From Aeriscardovia sp040773385 (GTDB lineage: Bacteria > Actinomycetota > Actinomycetes > Actinomycetales > Bifidobacteriaceae): DNA of 64,000 bases. Where the stretch lies: positions 4,837 through 68,836 of the forward strand of contig JAXGWH010000003.1 of NCBI GenBank assembly GCA_040773385.1, in the 5' to 3' direction. The notes under the pieces were generated by a model. The model was not told where the DNA came from. It did not search any database and saw only the letters and a list, made by a program, of their open reading frames with translations. Made by a program: the position numbers and the translations under genes. Below are positions 38,076 through 46,776 of this stretch, piece after piece. Within the stretch, counting starts at the first letter, position 1, and every line of letters begins with the position of its first letter.

Positions 38076-38263
38076 TGGCTGATACGAAAAATCTGAAGAT
38101 CACCCTCCACCATGGCGTCGCCGACGCGACCCACACCCAGAAGGCCGCGGTGCACACACTCGGTCTCCATAGGATCGGCCAGAGCGTCGTGCGCCCGGAC
38201 GAGCCGAGCGTGCGCGGCCAGATCATGGTGGTCCGTCATCTCGTGAGCGTTGAGGAGGCCTGA
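38075..38263 (+). CDS. rpmD: 50S ribosomal protein L30
   Basis: The 62-residue protein has 'LKITLHHGVADATHTQKAAV' and 'LGLHRIGQSVVRPDEPSVRG'. The start overlaps the rpsE stop (TGATG). Confidence 0.96.
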   Translation: MADTKNLKITLHHGVADATHTQKAAVHTLGLHRIGQSVVRPDEPSVRGQIMVVRHLVSVEEA

Positions 38264-38264
38264 A

Positions 38265-38717
38265 ATGGCAGACAAGGCAAACATCCTGCAGATGCATGAT
38301 CTGCGTCCTGCCGCAGGCGCCAAGAAGGCCCGCACCCGCATCGGCCGTGGCGAGGGCTCGAAGGGCAAGACCTCCGGCCGCGGCACGAAGGGAACGGGCG
38401 CACGTTACCAGGTGCGCCCCGGCTTCGAGGGCGGCCAGCTGCCGCTGTACATGCGCCTTCCGAAGCTGCGCGGCTTCAAGAGCCCGTTCCACAAGCAGTA
38501 CCAGGTGATCAACCTCGACAAGCTCTCGCAGCTGTTCCCCGAGGGTGGCAAGGTCAGCGCTGCTGACCTCGTCGCCAAGGGCGCGGTGCGCGACGGCTAC
38601 CCGGTGAAGGTCCTCGCCCAGGGCGAGGTCTCCGCCAAGTTCGAGCTCTCGGGCGTGTCCGCCTCGGCGTCCGCCCGTGACAAGATCACCAAGGCGGGCG
38701 GTTCCATCGCCGACTGA
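38265..38717 (+). CDS. rplO: 50S ribosomal protein L15
   Basis: The 150-residue protein has 'HDLRPAAGAKKARTRIGRGE' and 'PGFEGGQLPLYMRLPKLRGF'. The ATG at 38265 is 1 nt after rpmD. A 261-nt gap with a hairpin separates it from secY. Confidence 0.97.
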   Translation: MADKANILQMHDLRPAAGAKKARTRIGRGEGSKGKTSGRGTKGTGARYQVRPGFEGGQLPLYMRLPKLRGFKSPFHKQYQVINLDKLSQLFPEGGKVSAADLVAKGAVRDGYPVKVLAQGEVSAKFELSGVSASASARDKITKAGGSIAD

Positions 38718-38829
38718 GGCTGTCCGGACCACCTGTTGATCCTCTGAACCCGCTGATCGATCCATTCCGCAAAAGCGTCATGGATCGGTGGGCCAGTTCG
38801 TCTGACGGTCGCAGAAAGACCGCCTGTGG

Positions 38830-38876
38830 CCCCTGACCGGTCATCCCGTATGACTGGCCGGGGGCTTTGCTATTCT
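38830..38876 (+). promoter_or_regulatory. Hairpin and possible promoter before secY
   Basis: A stem of about 14 bp (centre CCCGT at 38845-38849) with one mismatch looks like a terminator or attenuator, but only CTTTG follows. TATTCT at 38871-38876, with TG one base before it, resembles an extended -10 box, so secY may also have its own promoter. Confidence 0.5.
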
Positions 38877-38978
38877 TACTGGTAGTTTTTGTCTTTATGT
38901 GGGGCGTCTGTCTGCTTTTTTGGGCACGTCTCAGTCTTTTGGGCATGTCTCAAAGGCAGCAGAAGAGGGGAGCCGTAG

Positions 38979-40337
38979 TTGAGAACGCTCATCCAGGCCT
39001 TTCGCACCAAGGAGCTGAGGAACAAGATCCTCTTCACCCTTGGAATTATCATTCTGTACCGGATCGGATCGTTCATCCCGACCCCGGGTGTCGACTACAA
39101 GGCCGTGCATAAGTGCGTCACCGCGGCTACCAATGAGGACTTCGTCGGACTCGTCAACCTCTTCTCCGGCGGCGCGCTCCTGCAGCTGTCGATCTTTGCA
39201 CTCGGCATCATGCCGTATATCACCGCCTCCATCGTTATCGAGCTGTTGCGCGTGGTCATCCCGCGTTTCGAGGCACTGCACAAGGAAGGCCAGTCCGGCC
39301 AGGCCAGGCTCACCGAGTACACCCGGTACCTCACCATCGGCCTTGCCCTGTTGCAGTCCACGACCATCCTCGTCACGGCCCGTTCCGGCGCCCTCTTCAG
39401 CGGTGCGTGCACCGAGACCGTCATTCCCGACGGTTCTGTGTGGAACATGGCGTTCATGGTCATCGTCATGACCGGCGGCACCGGCCTGGTGATGTGGATG
39501 GCCGAGCTCATCACCGACCACGGTCTGGGCCAGGGCATGTCCGTGCTCATCTTCATCTCCATCTGCTCCGGCTTCCTGCCGCAGCTGTGGAGCATCGGCA
39601 CGCAGGTGTCGTGGACGGCCTTCGGCATCGTCGTCGCCGTCCTGCTGTTCATCATGATCTTCGTCATCTTCGTCGAGCAGTCGCAGCGCCGCATCCCGGT
39701 GCAGTACACCCGCAGGATGATCGGTCGTCGTATGTATGGCGGCACCTCCACCTACATCCCGCTGAAGATCAACATGTCGGGCGTCATTCCGCCGATCTTT
39801 GCCTCTTCGATCCTCGCCATCCCGACGCTCATCGCCCAGTTTGGTTCCTCCGACCAGTCGTGGGTCAAGTGGATCAACTCGAACCTCGCGAACTCGACCA
39901 CGGTGTGGTACATCGTGCTCTACTCCGTGATGATCGTGTTCTTCACCTTCTTCTACGCGTCGATCACCTTCAATGCGGACGAGACGGCGGACGACATGAA
40001 AGAATACGGCGGCTTCATCCCCGGCATCCGTGCCGGCCATGACACAGCACGCTATCTCAACTACGTGCTCGACCGGCTCAACACGGTCGGCGCCATCTAC
40101 CTGCTCTTCGTCTCGCTGATCCCGACCGTGCTCATCCGCGCGCTCAGCATCAATGGCAGGCTCCCCTTCGGCGGCACGACGATCCTCATCATCGCCGGCG
40201 TCGGCCTCGACACGCTTCGCCAGGCGGCCGCACAGGTCGAGCAGTTCGATTACAAGGGCTTCCTGCCCAACACCTCCAAGGCAGCGGAGTCCTCGACAGC
40301 AAAGTCCTCGGCGGAAAAGGCCGTCGCCAAGGACTGA
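38979..40337 (+). CDS. secY: Preprotein translocase subunit SecY
   Basis: SecY forms the membrane channel for protein export. The 452-residue product has ten hydrophobic segments and signatures such as 'GIIILYRIGSFIPTPGVDY', 'LGIMPYITASIVIELLRVVI' and 'QGMSVLIFISI'. The start is a TTG at 38979 with an AGAAGAGGGGA site, an uncommon codon for a highly expressed gene; no ATG lies in the right place. adk follows, the standard order. Confidence 0.97.
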   Translation: MRTLIQAFRTKELRNKILFTLGIIILYRIGSFIPTPGVDYKAVHKCVTAATNEDFVGLVNLFSGGALLQLSIFALGIMPYITASIVIELLRVVIPRFEALHKEGQSGQARLTEYTRYLTIGLALLQSTTILVTARSGALFSGACTETVIPDGSVWNMAFMVIVMTGGTGLVMWMAELITDHGLGQGMSVLIFISICSGFLPQLWSIGTQVSWTAFGIVVAVLLFIMIFVIFVEQSQRRIPVQYTRRMIGRRMYGGTSTYIPLKINMSGVIPPIFASSILAIPTLIAQFGSSDQSWVKWINSNLANSTTVWYIVLYSVMIVFFTFFYASITFNADETADDMKEYGGFIPGIRAGHDTARYLNYVLDRLNTVGAIYLLFVSLIPTVLIRALSINGRLPFGGTTILIIAGVGLDTLRQAAAQVEQFDYKGFLPNTSKAAESSTAKSSAEKAVAKD

Positions 40338-40357
40338 GGGCCGTTCGTCCGTGACTG

Positions 40358-40385
40358 ATGCCGGCGATCCTGCGATCGTCGGCAT
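40358..40385 (+). other. Hairpin between secY and adk
   Basis: ATGCCGGCGATC (40358-40369) pairs with GATCGTCGGCAT (40374-40385), 12 bp with one G-T pair and a 4-nt loop, followed by TTCTC. It may attenuate or protect the secY message. Confidence 0.65.
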
Positions 40386-40494
40386 TTCTCATGTTTGGGA
40401 CTCATGGCGGGGACAGTGATCTGTTTTGACCCGATCCGGACACTGATCTGCTCTTATCCAATCAATCATCACCAACATCGCGAAAGGAGAGACA

Positions 40495-41067
40495 ATGCGT
40501 CTTCTCATAATGGGCCCGCAGGGCGTCGGCAAAGGCACCCAGGCCGAGCGCCTCTGCGCGCACTATTCCATCACCCACATCGCCACCGGCGACATCTTCC
40601 GTGACAACATCAAAGGCGGCACCGCACTTGGCAAGGAGGCCAAGTCGTATATCGACAAAGGCCAGCTCGTGCCCGACGAGGTGACGAACCGCCTCGTCGA
40701 GGACCGCCTGTCCAAGGATGATGTGAAGAACGGCTGGATCCTCGACGGTTATCCGCGCAACGCCGGCCAGGTCGAGGCACTCGACGCGATGCTTGCAAAA
40801 CTCGGCACGCCGCTCGACGCGGTCGTCGCCCTGGAGGCCGACCGTGACGTGCTGCTCGAGCGCATGGCGAAGCGCGCACAGATCGAAGGCCGCTCCGATG
40901 ACAATCCGGAGACCATCAAGGCGCGTCTCGCCGTCTATGACAAACAGACGAAGCCGCTGCTCGACACCTATGAGAAGCGCGGCCTCCTCGTACGGATCAA
41001 CGGCGTGGGCTCCATCGAGTCCATCACCGACGACATCGTCAGCAAGCTCGACGCCAGGGCACAGTGA
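40495..41067 (+). CDS. adk: Adenylate kinase
   Basis: The enzyme balances ATP, ADP and AMP. The 190-residue product has the P-loop 'GPQGVGKGTQAERL', the AMP motif 'ATGDIFRDNI' and 'GWILDGYPRNAGQVEAL'. It is the short form with a reduced lid domain ('RAQIEGRSDDNPETIKARL') and no zinc cysteines, common in actinobacteria. A GGAGAG site precedes the ATG. Confidence 0.97.
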   Translation: MRLLIMGPQGVGKGTQAERLCAHYSITHIATGDIFRDNIKGGTALGKEAKSYIDKGQLVPDEVTNRLVEDRLSKDDVKNGWILDGYPRNAGQVEALDAMLAKLGTPLDAVVALEADRDVLLERMAKRAQIEGRSDDNPETIKARLAVYDKQTKPLLDTYEKRGLLVRINGVGSIESITDDIVSKLDARAQ

Positions 41068-41170
41068 CGTCTGGCATGGGCGCAGCGATGCCCGGCAAAC
41101 GAAAGTGATGCCAAGGCAGCGGTGCCCGGACGGAGTCGCGGACGGCCGAAGCGACCAGAGGCCGGCCGGA

Positions 41171-41257
41171 CACAGGACGGTGTCGGCCGGACAGGCGCCG
41201 ACCGTGGTCGGATGGGCACAGGACGGTGTGGGCCGGACAGGCGCCGATCGCGGTCGG
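41171..41257. repeat. Two imperfect 41-bp direct repeats, 46-bp period
   Basis: Copies at 41171-41211 and 41217-41257 both start CACAGGACGGTGT and differ at about three positions. They fill much of the 276-nt adk-infA gap. No coding role is apparent. Confidence 0.85.
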
Positions 41258-41276
41258 CGTATGTCACCTGTGCCGT

Positions 41277-41282
41277 TATACT
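41277..41282 (+). promoter_or_regulatory. Probable -10 box of infA
   Basis: TATACT lies 61 nt before infA, a strong -10 match, and comes directly after the direct repeats. The -35 region is unclear. Confidence 0.55.
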
Positions 41283-41343
41283 AAGAGTTTGGTGTGTCTT
41301 CAGCAGGGCACACACAGGTCTCACGAAGAGGATGATACGTTCA

Positions 41344-41562
41344 ATGGCAAAAGCCGGTGTGATTGAGGTCGAAGGCACGGTCGTGGAATCATTGCCCAAC
41401 GCGATGTTCCGCGTCGAGCTGGAGAACAAGCATGTTGTTCTGGCCACCATTTCTGGCAAGATGCGCAAGAATTACATCCGTATCCTGCCCAATGACCGCG
41501 TCGTCCTTGAGATGAGCCCGTATGATCTGACCCGTGGTCGGATCACGTACCGCTACAAGTAA
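41344..41562 (+). CDS. infA: Translation initiation factor IF-1
   Basis: The 72-residue OB-fold protein starts 'MAKAGVIEVEGTVVESLPNA' and ends 'SPYDLTRGRITYRYK'. It blocks the A site during initiation. Longer upstream frames run through the repeats and are not credible. Confidence 0.97.
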   Translation: MAKAGVIEVEGTVVESLPNAMFRVELENKHVVLATISGKMRKNYIRILPNDRVVLEMSPYDLTRGRITYRYK

Positions 41563-41583
41563 TCGCAAGGCAGTAGAGGAATT

Positions 41584-41697
41584 ATGAAGGTCAAGCCGAG
41601 TGTGAAGCGGATCTGCGAGCATTGCCGCATCATCCGTCGCCACGGCCGCGTCATGGTCATCTGCTCCAACCCGCGCCACAAGCAGCGTCAGGGCTGA
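41584..41697 (+). CDS. rpmJ: 50S ribosomal protein L36
   Basis: A 37-residue protein, MKVKPSVKRICEHCRIIR followed by a basic half ending RHKQRQG. The zinc ligands of the family are present: two cysteines in 'ICEHC', a third in 'VICSN' and the histidine in 'PRHKQRQG'. It lies 21 nt after infA, the standard position. Confidence 0.96.
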   Translation: MKVKPSVKRICEHCRIIRRHGRVMVICSNPRHKQRQG

Positions 41698-41839
41698 GCG
41701 GAAGCCGAGCGGCGAATTCATATAACCAAAAGACAGGTGCTGGATCAACCCCGAGAGGGGGAACCCCGGGCACGGAGGCCCAGGCCGCACAGTGCGGACG
41801 ATCCGGCGCACAACCTCCGTTGAAATAGAAGGAATCGCA

Positions 41840-42223
41840 ATGGCACGTCTTGCCGGAGTCGACATTCCGAATGAGAAGCGCATTGAGGTCGCCCTCACCT
41901 ATATCTATGGTGTCGGCAACACCCGCGCGAAGGAGACCCTGGCGGCCACGGGCATCAACCCGGACACCAGGACTCGCGATCTGACCGATGACCAGCTTCT
42001 GGCCCTCCGTGACTATCTCGAGGGCAACTACACGATCGAGGGTGATCTTCGTCGTGAGGTCGAGGCTGATATTCGCCGCAAGATCCAGATCAACTGCTAT
42101 CAGGGCATCCGCCATCGTCGTCATCTCCCTGTTCATGGCCAGCGCACGAAGACCAACGCCCGTACCCGCAAGGGCCCGAAGCGCACCGTGGCCGGCAAGA
42201 AGAAGGCACTCGCCAAGAAGTGA
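41840..42223 (+). CDS. rpsM: 30S ribosomal protein S13
   Basis: The 127-residue protein has 'ARLAGVDIPNEKRIEVALTY' and 'RHRRHLPVHGQRTKTNARTR'. The start at 41840 has a GAAGGAA site. It begins the alpha operon set after a 142-nt gap from rpmJ. Confidence 0.97.
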   Translation: MARLAGVDIPNEKRIEVALTYIYGVGNTRAKETLAATGINPDTRTRDLTDDQLLALRDYLEGNYTIEGDLRREVEADIRRKIQINCYQGIRHRRHLPVHGQRTKTNARTRKGPKRTVAGKKKALAKK

Positions 42224-42279
42224 GCGGGATGCTTCCTCCGTGGAGCACACAATCGTCGAATTGACAGAATAGAGGAGAT

Positions 42280-42690
42280 ATGGCAGCAGCCAACCAGAGC
42301 GCCGCGAAGGGCAAGAACACCGCCCGTCGCCATACGCGCAAGTCTGTCCCGATGGGTCAGGCCCACATCAAGTCCACGTTCAACAACACCATTGTCAACA
42401 TCACCGATCCGTCCGGCAAAGTCCTCGCCTGGGCGTCCGGTGGTGATGTCGGTTTCAAGGGTTCGCGCAAGTCCACCCCGTTCGCGGCCGGTATGGCCGC
42501 CGAGGCGGCGGCCCGCAAGGCCATGGAGCACGGCGTCAAGAAGGTCGACGTGTTCGTCAAGGGCCCGGGTTCCGGCCGTGAGACCGCGATCCGCTCCCTG
42601 CAGTCCGCCGGTCTCGAGGTGGGCTCCATCACCGACGTCACGCCGCAGGCTTTCAACGGCGTCCGTCCCCCCAAGCGCCGTCGCGTCTGA
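42280..42690 (+). CDS. rpsK: 30S ribosomal protein S11
   Basis: The 136-residue protein has 'GQAHIKSTFNNTIVNITDP' and 'GLEVGSITDVTPQAFNGVRP'. It sits on the 30S platform near the mRNA exit. A GAGGAG site precedes the ATG. Confidence 0.97.
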   Translation: MAAANQSAAKGKNTARRHTRKSVPMGQAHIKSTFNNTIVNITDPSGKVLAWASGGDVGFKGSRKSTPFAAGMAAEAAARKAMEHGVKKVDVFVKGPGSGRETAIRSLQSAGLEVGSITDVTPQAFNGVRPPKRRRV

Positions 42691-42729
42691 CGCTGCGAGC
42701 AGCGAGAAAAAACCACAATCCACCCGCGC

Positions 42730-42756
42730 GGGCCGGCCATTCTAGATCACCGGCCC
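42730..42756 (+). other. Hairpin between rpsK and rpoA
   Basis: GGGCCGG (42730-42736) pairs with CCGGCCC (42750-42756) around a 13-nt loop. No T run follows. It may adjust rpoA expression relative to the r-proteins. Confidence 0.6.
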
Positions 42757-42776
42757 AAGCTGAAAGGATGTAGAAA

Positions 42777-43775
42777 GTGCTTATTGCACAGCGTCCGAAA
42801 CTGACGGAAAAGGTGATCGACGAGCATCGTTCGACCTTCACCTTTGGTCCGTTGGAGCCGGGATTCGGCTATACTCTCGGAAACTCACTGCGTCGCACAC
42901 TGCTGAGCTCCATCCCGGGTGCGGCGGTCACCTCCGTGCGTATCACCGGTGCCCTGCATGAGTTCACCACGCTTCCGGGCGTGAAAGAGGATGTCACCGA
43001 GATCCTGCTCAACATCAAGGGCATCGTGCTCACCAGCGAGTACGACGAGCCTGTGGTGATGTACCTGCGCAAGCAGGGCGCGGGCGAGGTCACCGCCGGT
43101 GACATCACCCCTCCGGCAGGCGTCAAGGTCTGCAATCCTGACTATCACATCGCCACCCTCGCCGAGGACGGCAATCTGGAGATCGAGTTCACCGTCGAGC
43201 GCGGCCGTGGTTACGTGCCCGCCCAGATGAACAAGGCCCCGGACCAGGAGATCGGCCGTCTTCCCGTCGACTCGATCTATTCGCCGGTCCTCAAGGTCGC
43301 CTACAAGGTGGACCGCACCCGTGTGGCCCAGCGCACCGATTTCGACAGCCTGACGCTTGACGTCACCACCAAGGAGTCCATCTCCCCGCGCGATGCCGTC
43401 GCCTCCGCCGGTTCCACCCTCGTGGAGCTCTTCGGTCTGTTCAAGGAGCTCAACGCGCAGGCCGAGGGCGTCGAGGTCGGCCCGGCACCCGAGGCCGACA
43501 ACGGCAATCCGAAGCTCGCGGCCCCGATCGAGGACCTCAACCTGACGCAGCGCTCGTACAACTGCCTCAAGCGCGAGGGCATCCACACGATCGGCGAGCT
43601 CGTCGACCGCTCTGAACGTGACCTGCTCAACATCCGCAATTTCGGCCAGAAGTCGATCGATGAGGTCAAGGAGAAGCTCGAGTCGCTCGGGCTCTCGCTC
43701 AAGCAGTCCGCGCTCGGTGATGTGGACCAGTCCAGCCTTGAGGGCGGGACCTTCTACAGCCCCGACGACGAGTGA
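42777..43775 (+). CDS. rpoA: DNA-directed RNA polymerase subunit alpha
   Basis: The 332-residue product has the assembly domain ('PLEPGFGYTLGNSLRRTLLS') and the C-terminal domain ('LNLTQRSYNCLKREGIHTIG' and 'RNFGQKSIDEVKEKLESLGL') that touches UP elements and regulators. The start is GTG at 42777 with an AAAGGATG site. Confidence 0.98.
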   Translation: MLIAQRPKLTEKVIDEHRSTFTFGPLEPGFGYTLGNSLRRTLLSSIPGAAVTSVRITGALHEFTTLPGVKEDVTEILLNIKGIVLTSEYDEPVVMYLRKQGAGEVTAGDITPPAGVKVCNPDYHIATLAEDGNLEIEFTVERGRGYVPAQMNKAPDQEIGRLPVDSIYSPVLKVAYKVDRTRVAQRTDFDSLTLDVTTKESISPRDAVASAGSTLVELFGLFKELNAQAEGVEVGPAPEADNGNPKLAAPIEDLNLTQRSYNCLKREGIHTIGELVDRSERDLLNIRNFGQKSIDEVKEKLESLGLSLKQSALGDVDQSSLEGGTFYSPDDE

Positions 43776-43919
43776 GCGACGAGTAAGTCTCGTCCGCTGA
43801 CTTTTCTCTGACAGGCGTCCCGGAATCCATTTTCTGGGCGCCCGGTCAGAGGGCAGAATACAAAGATCAGGCGGACCGGTGGGCTGATGCCCTCCCGCCT
43901 GCACAAAAGGAGATCAATT

Positions 43920-44483
43920 ATGCCACAGCCCAAGCAGGGCCCGCGTCTTGCGTCCAGCCCGGCGCACGAGCGTCTGATGCTCGCGAACATGGCCACCTCG
44001 CTGTACCGCAACGGGTCCATCGTGACCACGCTGCCGAAGGCGAAGCGTCTGCGCCCGCTCGCCGAGCGTCTCATCACCTTCGCCAAGAAGGGCGATCTCG
44101 CCGCACGTCGTCGCGTGCTGCGCGTCATTCGCGACAAGTCCGTGGTGCACAAGCTCTTCACCGAGATCGCCAAGCAGATGGAGAACCGTGACGGCGGCTA
44201 CACCCGCATCGTCAAGCTGGCTCCCCGTCGCGGCGACAACGCCACGCAGGCCGTGATCGAGCTCGTCACCGAGCCGGTCCAGCCGAAGAAGGCGGCCGAT
44301 CAGGCGCAGAAGGTGGCCGACAACGCCGCCGATGCGTCCGCCGCGTCCGAGGCCAAGGCCGACAAGCCGGCAGAGGAGAAGAAGGCCGAAGAGCCGAAGG
44401 CAGACACCAAGGTTGCTGACGCAAAGGCCGAGGCCTCTTCCGACAAGAAGGCCGACGAGGACGACAAGGCCGCTGAGAAGTGA
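43920..44483 (+). CDS. rplQ: 50S ribosomal protein L17 with acidic/Lys-Ala tail
   Basis: The L17 core (residues 1-120, 'MPQPKQGPRLASSPAHERLM') is followed by about 67 residues of Ala, Lys, Asp and Glu ('KADKPAEEKKAEEPKADTK'). Tails of this kind are common in actinobacterial L17. ATG 43920 has an AAAGGAGAT site. A strong terminator follows, ending the alpha operon. Confidence 0.96.
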   Translation: MPQPKQGPRLASSPAHERLMLANMATSLYRNGSIVTTLPKAKRLRPLAERLITFAKKGDLAARRRVLRVIRDKSVVHKLFTEIAKQMENRDGGYTRIVKLAPRRGDNATQAVIELVTEPVQPKKAADQAQKVADNAADASAASEAKADKPAEEKKAEEPKADTKVADAKAEASSDKKADEDDKAAEK

Positions 44484-44524
44484 GCCAGAGGCCGGGCACG
44501 CGTGCCCGGCCGTCAACATGCCAA

Positions 44525-44556
44525 AAGGGGAACCGAACAACGGTTCCCCTTTTTGT
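44525..44556 (+). terminator. Terminator of the alpha operon
   Basis: A perfect 11-bp stem, AAGGGGAACCG with CGGTTCCCCTT, is followed by further T residues. Confidence 0.95.
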
Positions 44557-44581
44557 TATTCGGGCCTGTTGTCTGGGGCAT

Positions 44582-44630
44582 AGTCTGGGTCTGGGTCTGG
44601 GGTTTGGTCTGGGTCTCGGTCTGCGTCTGC
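44582..44630. repeat. Degenerate TCTGGG/TCTGCG hexanucleotide tract
   Basis: Successive units of the form GTCTGG, GTCTGC and GTCTCG run for about 50 bp before truA. Short tracts like this may vary in length by slippage. Confidence 0.7.
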
Positions 44631-44718
44631 CGGTTGGATCTGCCGTCCTGGTCTGCTGCCTGATACGGATAGTGCGGATATGCTGTCTGATGCAGAATCA
44701 CTGCGCGGAGGAGGGGAT

Positions 44719-45669
44719 ATGCGCGTCAAGCTCACGCTCGCCTATGACGGGACTGACTTCCACGGCTGGGCGCGTCAGCCGGGGATGAGGACGGTCCAGG
44801 AGACTGTCGAGGACGGGCTCGCCCTCATCCTCGGTCTGCGTCGCGGTCTGCGTCGTTCCACGGCTGATCAACAGCCAATCCCTGGCCCGCCTCGTTCCAT
44901 GGGCGATCCGCAGACAGCCCCCCGTCTCGTGGTCGCCGGACGTACCGACGCCGGGGTGCATGCGCGCGAGCAGATCTGCCATGTCGACATCCCCGACGCC
45001 CTTCTCGCCCGTCTGACCGGCTCCCGGGGCGATCTCACGCCCTGCGAGGGACTGCGGCGGCGCCTGGGCTCCGTCCTGCCCGACGACATCGTGCTCAAAA
45101 GCGCGGAACCCGCACCGGCAGGCTTTGATGCCCGCTTCTCCGCGCTCGAACGCACCTACGTGTACCGAGTCTGCGACGACGACCGGTTCCTCGACCCGCT
45201 CACACGCCGGTTCGTGCTGCCCCTACGGTACCATCTTAATGAGGATCGGATGCAGGAGTGCGCGGGCATGATCCCCGGTCTGCGGGATTTCGGTTCGTTC
45301 GCCCTGCCCAACCCCGGCGGGACGACCATCCGTGAGGTGAAGAAGGCGTCCTGGGCGCGGCGGCCGGTCGTCCGGGGGTCTGAGGGACAGATCGAACCGC
45401 TGTCCGGGCTGCTCGAGTTCACCATCGTGGCGGACGCCTTCGCCCGCAGCATGGTACGCTCGCTCGTCGGCGCACAGATCCTCGTCGGGCTGGGCAGAAG
45501 GGACACCGGCTGGTTCAAAGGCAAGCTCGCCGTCCCACAGCGTGAGGGCGGGACCGGTCCGATTGCCGCCAAAGGGCTCTGTCTCGAGCACATCGCCTAT
45601 CCTCCGGACGACCAGCTGGGGGAGCGGGCGGAGAGGATCCGTGCCCGTCGCACGCTTTCCGTCGACTGA
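44719..45669 (+). CDS. truA: tRNA pseudouridine synthase A
   Basis: TruA makes pseudouridine at positions 38-40 of tRNAs. The 316-residue protein has 'LTLAYDGTDFHGWARQPG', the catalytic aspartate in 'VVAGRTDAGVHAREQ' and 'FDARFSALERTYVYRVC'. An extra Arg/Pro-rich insert lies between the first two motifs (about residues 40-70). It commonly follows rplQ in actinobacteria. The start has a GGAGGAGGGG site. Confidence 0.95.
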   Translation: MRVKLTLAYDGTDFHGWARQPGMRTVQETVEDGLALILGLRRGLRRSTADQQPIPGPPRSMGDPQTAPRLVVAGRTDAGVHAREQICHVDIPDALLARLTGSRGDLTPCEGLRRRLGSVLPDDIVLKSAEPAPAGFDARFSALERTYVYRVCDDDRFLDPLTRRFVLPLRYHLNEDRMQECAGMIPGLRDFGSFALPNPGGTTIREVKKASWARRPVVRGSEGQIEPLSGLLEFTIVADAFARSMVRSLVGAQILVGLGRRDTGWFKGKLAVPQREGGTGPIAAKGLCLEHIAYPPDDQLGERAERIRARRTLSVD

Positions 45670-45794
45670 GCGGGGTGCCGGGCTGTGGGCATACCGCTAT
45701 CTGGCAGAATGCCTTCTTCCCGCCGTGTGAGCGGGGTACCGGGTCCGGTGGGCCGTCTTTTGCGAGACCGGTCGCGCAACGCAGCGGATGCCGG

Positions 45795-45800
45795 TAGAAT
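45795..45800 (+). promoter_or_regulatory. Probable -10 box of SPFH gene
   Basis: TAGAAT lies 61 nt before the start codon. No clear -35. Confidence 0.4.
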
Positions 45801-45861
45801 CGAAAGTCCGAGAGAAAAAATCATCTGCCGGATTGTCCAGGCAAATCAGGGAGAAAAAACA

Positions 45862-46776
45862 ATGGTCGCCCTCATCATCCTCGTCCTTCTGATTCTTCTG
45901 CTGGCGGCGTCGCTCTACGTCGTTCCGCAGCAGCAGGCGTACATCATCGAGCGTCTCGGCAAGTTCAAGACCGTCCAGTTCGCCGGCATGCACGCCAGGA
46001 TCCCGTTTGTCGACAGGATCGCCCGCAAGACGGATCTGCGCGTGATGCAGATCAATGTCAAGCTCGAGACGAAGACGCTCGACAACGTGTTCGTCCAGAT
46101 CGTGGCGAGCACCCAGTTCCGTGTCAACGCGAAGAACGTGGCCCGCGCCTACTACGAGCTGAGTGACCCGGCGCCGCAGCTGCGCTCCTACCTTGAGGAC
46201 GCGCTGCGCTCCGCCATCCCGAACCTCTCGCTGGACGACACGTTCGCCAAGAAGGACGATGTGGCCTCCGACGTGCAGAAGACGGTGGGCGAGGAGATGC
46301 AGCGCTTCGGCTTCGACGTCATCAAGACGCTCATCACCGGCATCGACCCCTCCACCGAGGTCAAGCGCAGCATGGACTCCATCAACGCCGCCCAGCGCGA
46401 GAAGGAGGCCACGCGCCAGCGCGCCGAGGCGCAGAAGATCCAGATCGAGACGCAGGCCTCCGCCGACGCGGAGCGCACGAGGCTGCAGGGCGAGGGCCAG
46501 GCCAACTACCGCCGCGAGATCGCAAGCGGCCTCGTCGACCAGATCAACTCGCTCAAAGAGGCGGGGATGGACGCCGACTCCGTCAACGACGTCGTGCTGT
46601 TCAACCAGTATCTCGACGTGCTGCGCGGGATCGCCGATTCGACCAACGCCAAAACGCTCATCCTGCCGGCCGCGACCCCCGGCGGTTACGACCAGCTCTA
46701 CCAGCAGATGGTCTCCGCCCTGCAGACGAGCAGCGAGACGGCGGGGAACGGCAGGAACGGGCGCGTCACTTCTTGA
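45862..46776 (+). CDS. SPFH/stomatin-family membrane protein (QmcA-like)
   Basis: The 304-residue protein has one N-terminal membrane segment (about 1-20), then an SPFH domain with 'VPQQQAYIIERLGKFKTVQF' and 'VNAKNVARAYYELSDP', and a charged coiled coil ('AAQREKEATRQRAEAQKIQI'). Family members form oligomeric rings at the membrane and influence proteases or lipid domains. An NfeD-type partner often sits next to such genes, but none is here. The end overlaps the convergent lipoprotein gene by 11 nt. Confidence 0.9.
   Translation: MVALIILVLLILLLAASLYVVPQQQAYIIERLGKFKTVQFAGMHARIPFVDRIARKTDLRVMQINVKLETKTLDNVFVQIVASTQFRVNAKNVARAYYELSDPAPQLRSYLEDALRSAIPNLSLDDTFAKKDDVASDVQKTVGEEMQRFGFDVIKTLITGIDPSTEVKRSMDSINAAQREKEATRQRAEAQKIQIETQASADAERTRLQGEGQANYRREIASGLVDQINSLKEAGMDADSVNDVVLFNQYLDVLRGIADSTNAKTLILPAATPGGYDQLYQQMVSALQTSSETAGNGRNGRVTS

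Noticed and set aside
38931..40385. 484-codon minus-strand frame opposite secY
   Set aside because: Composition is highly charged and repetitive, as expected of an antisense reading of a membrane protein gene.
41122..41343. N-terminal extension of IF-1
   Set aside because: It is encoded by the direct repeats and IF-1 has a conserved 72-residue length.
44582..44630. CRISPR or RNA gene in the TCTGGG tract
   Set aside because: Units are six bases, degenerate and unspaced; it is a simple sequence tract.
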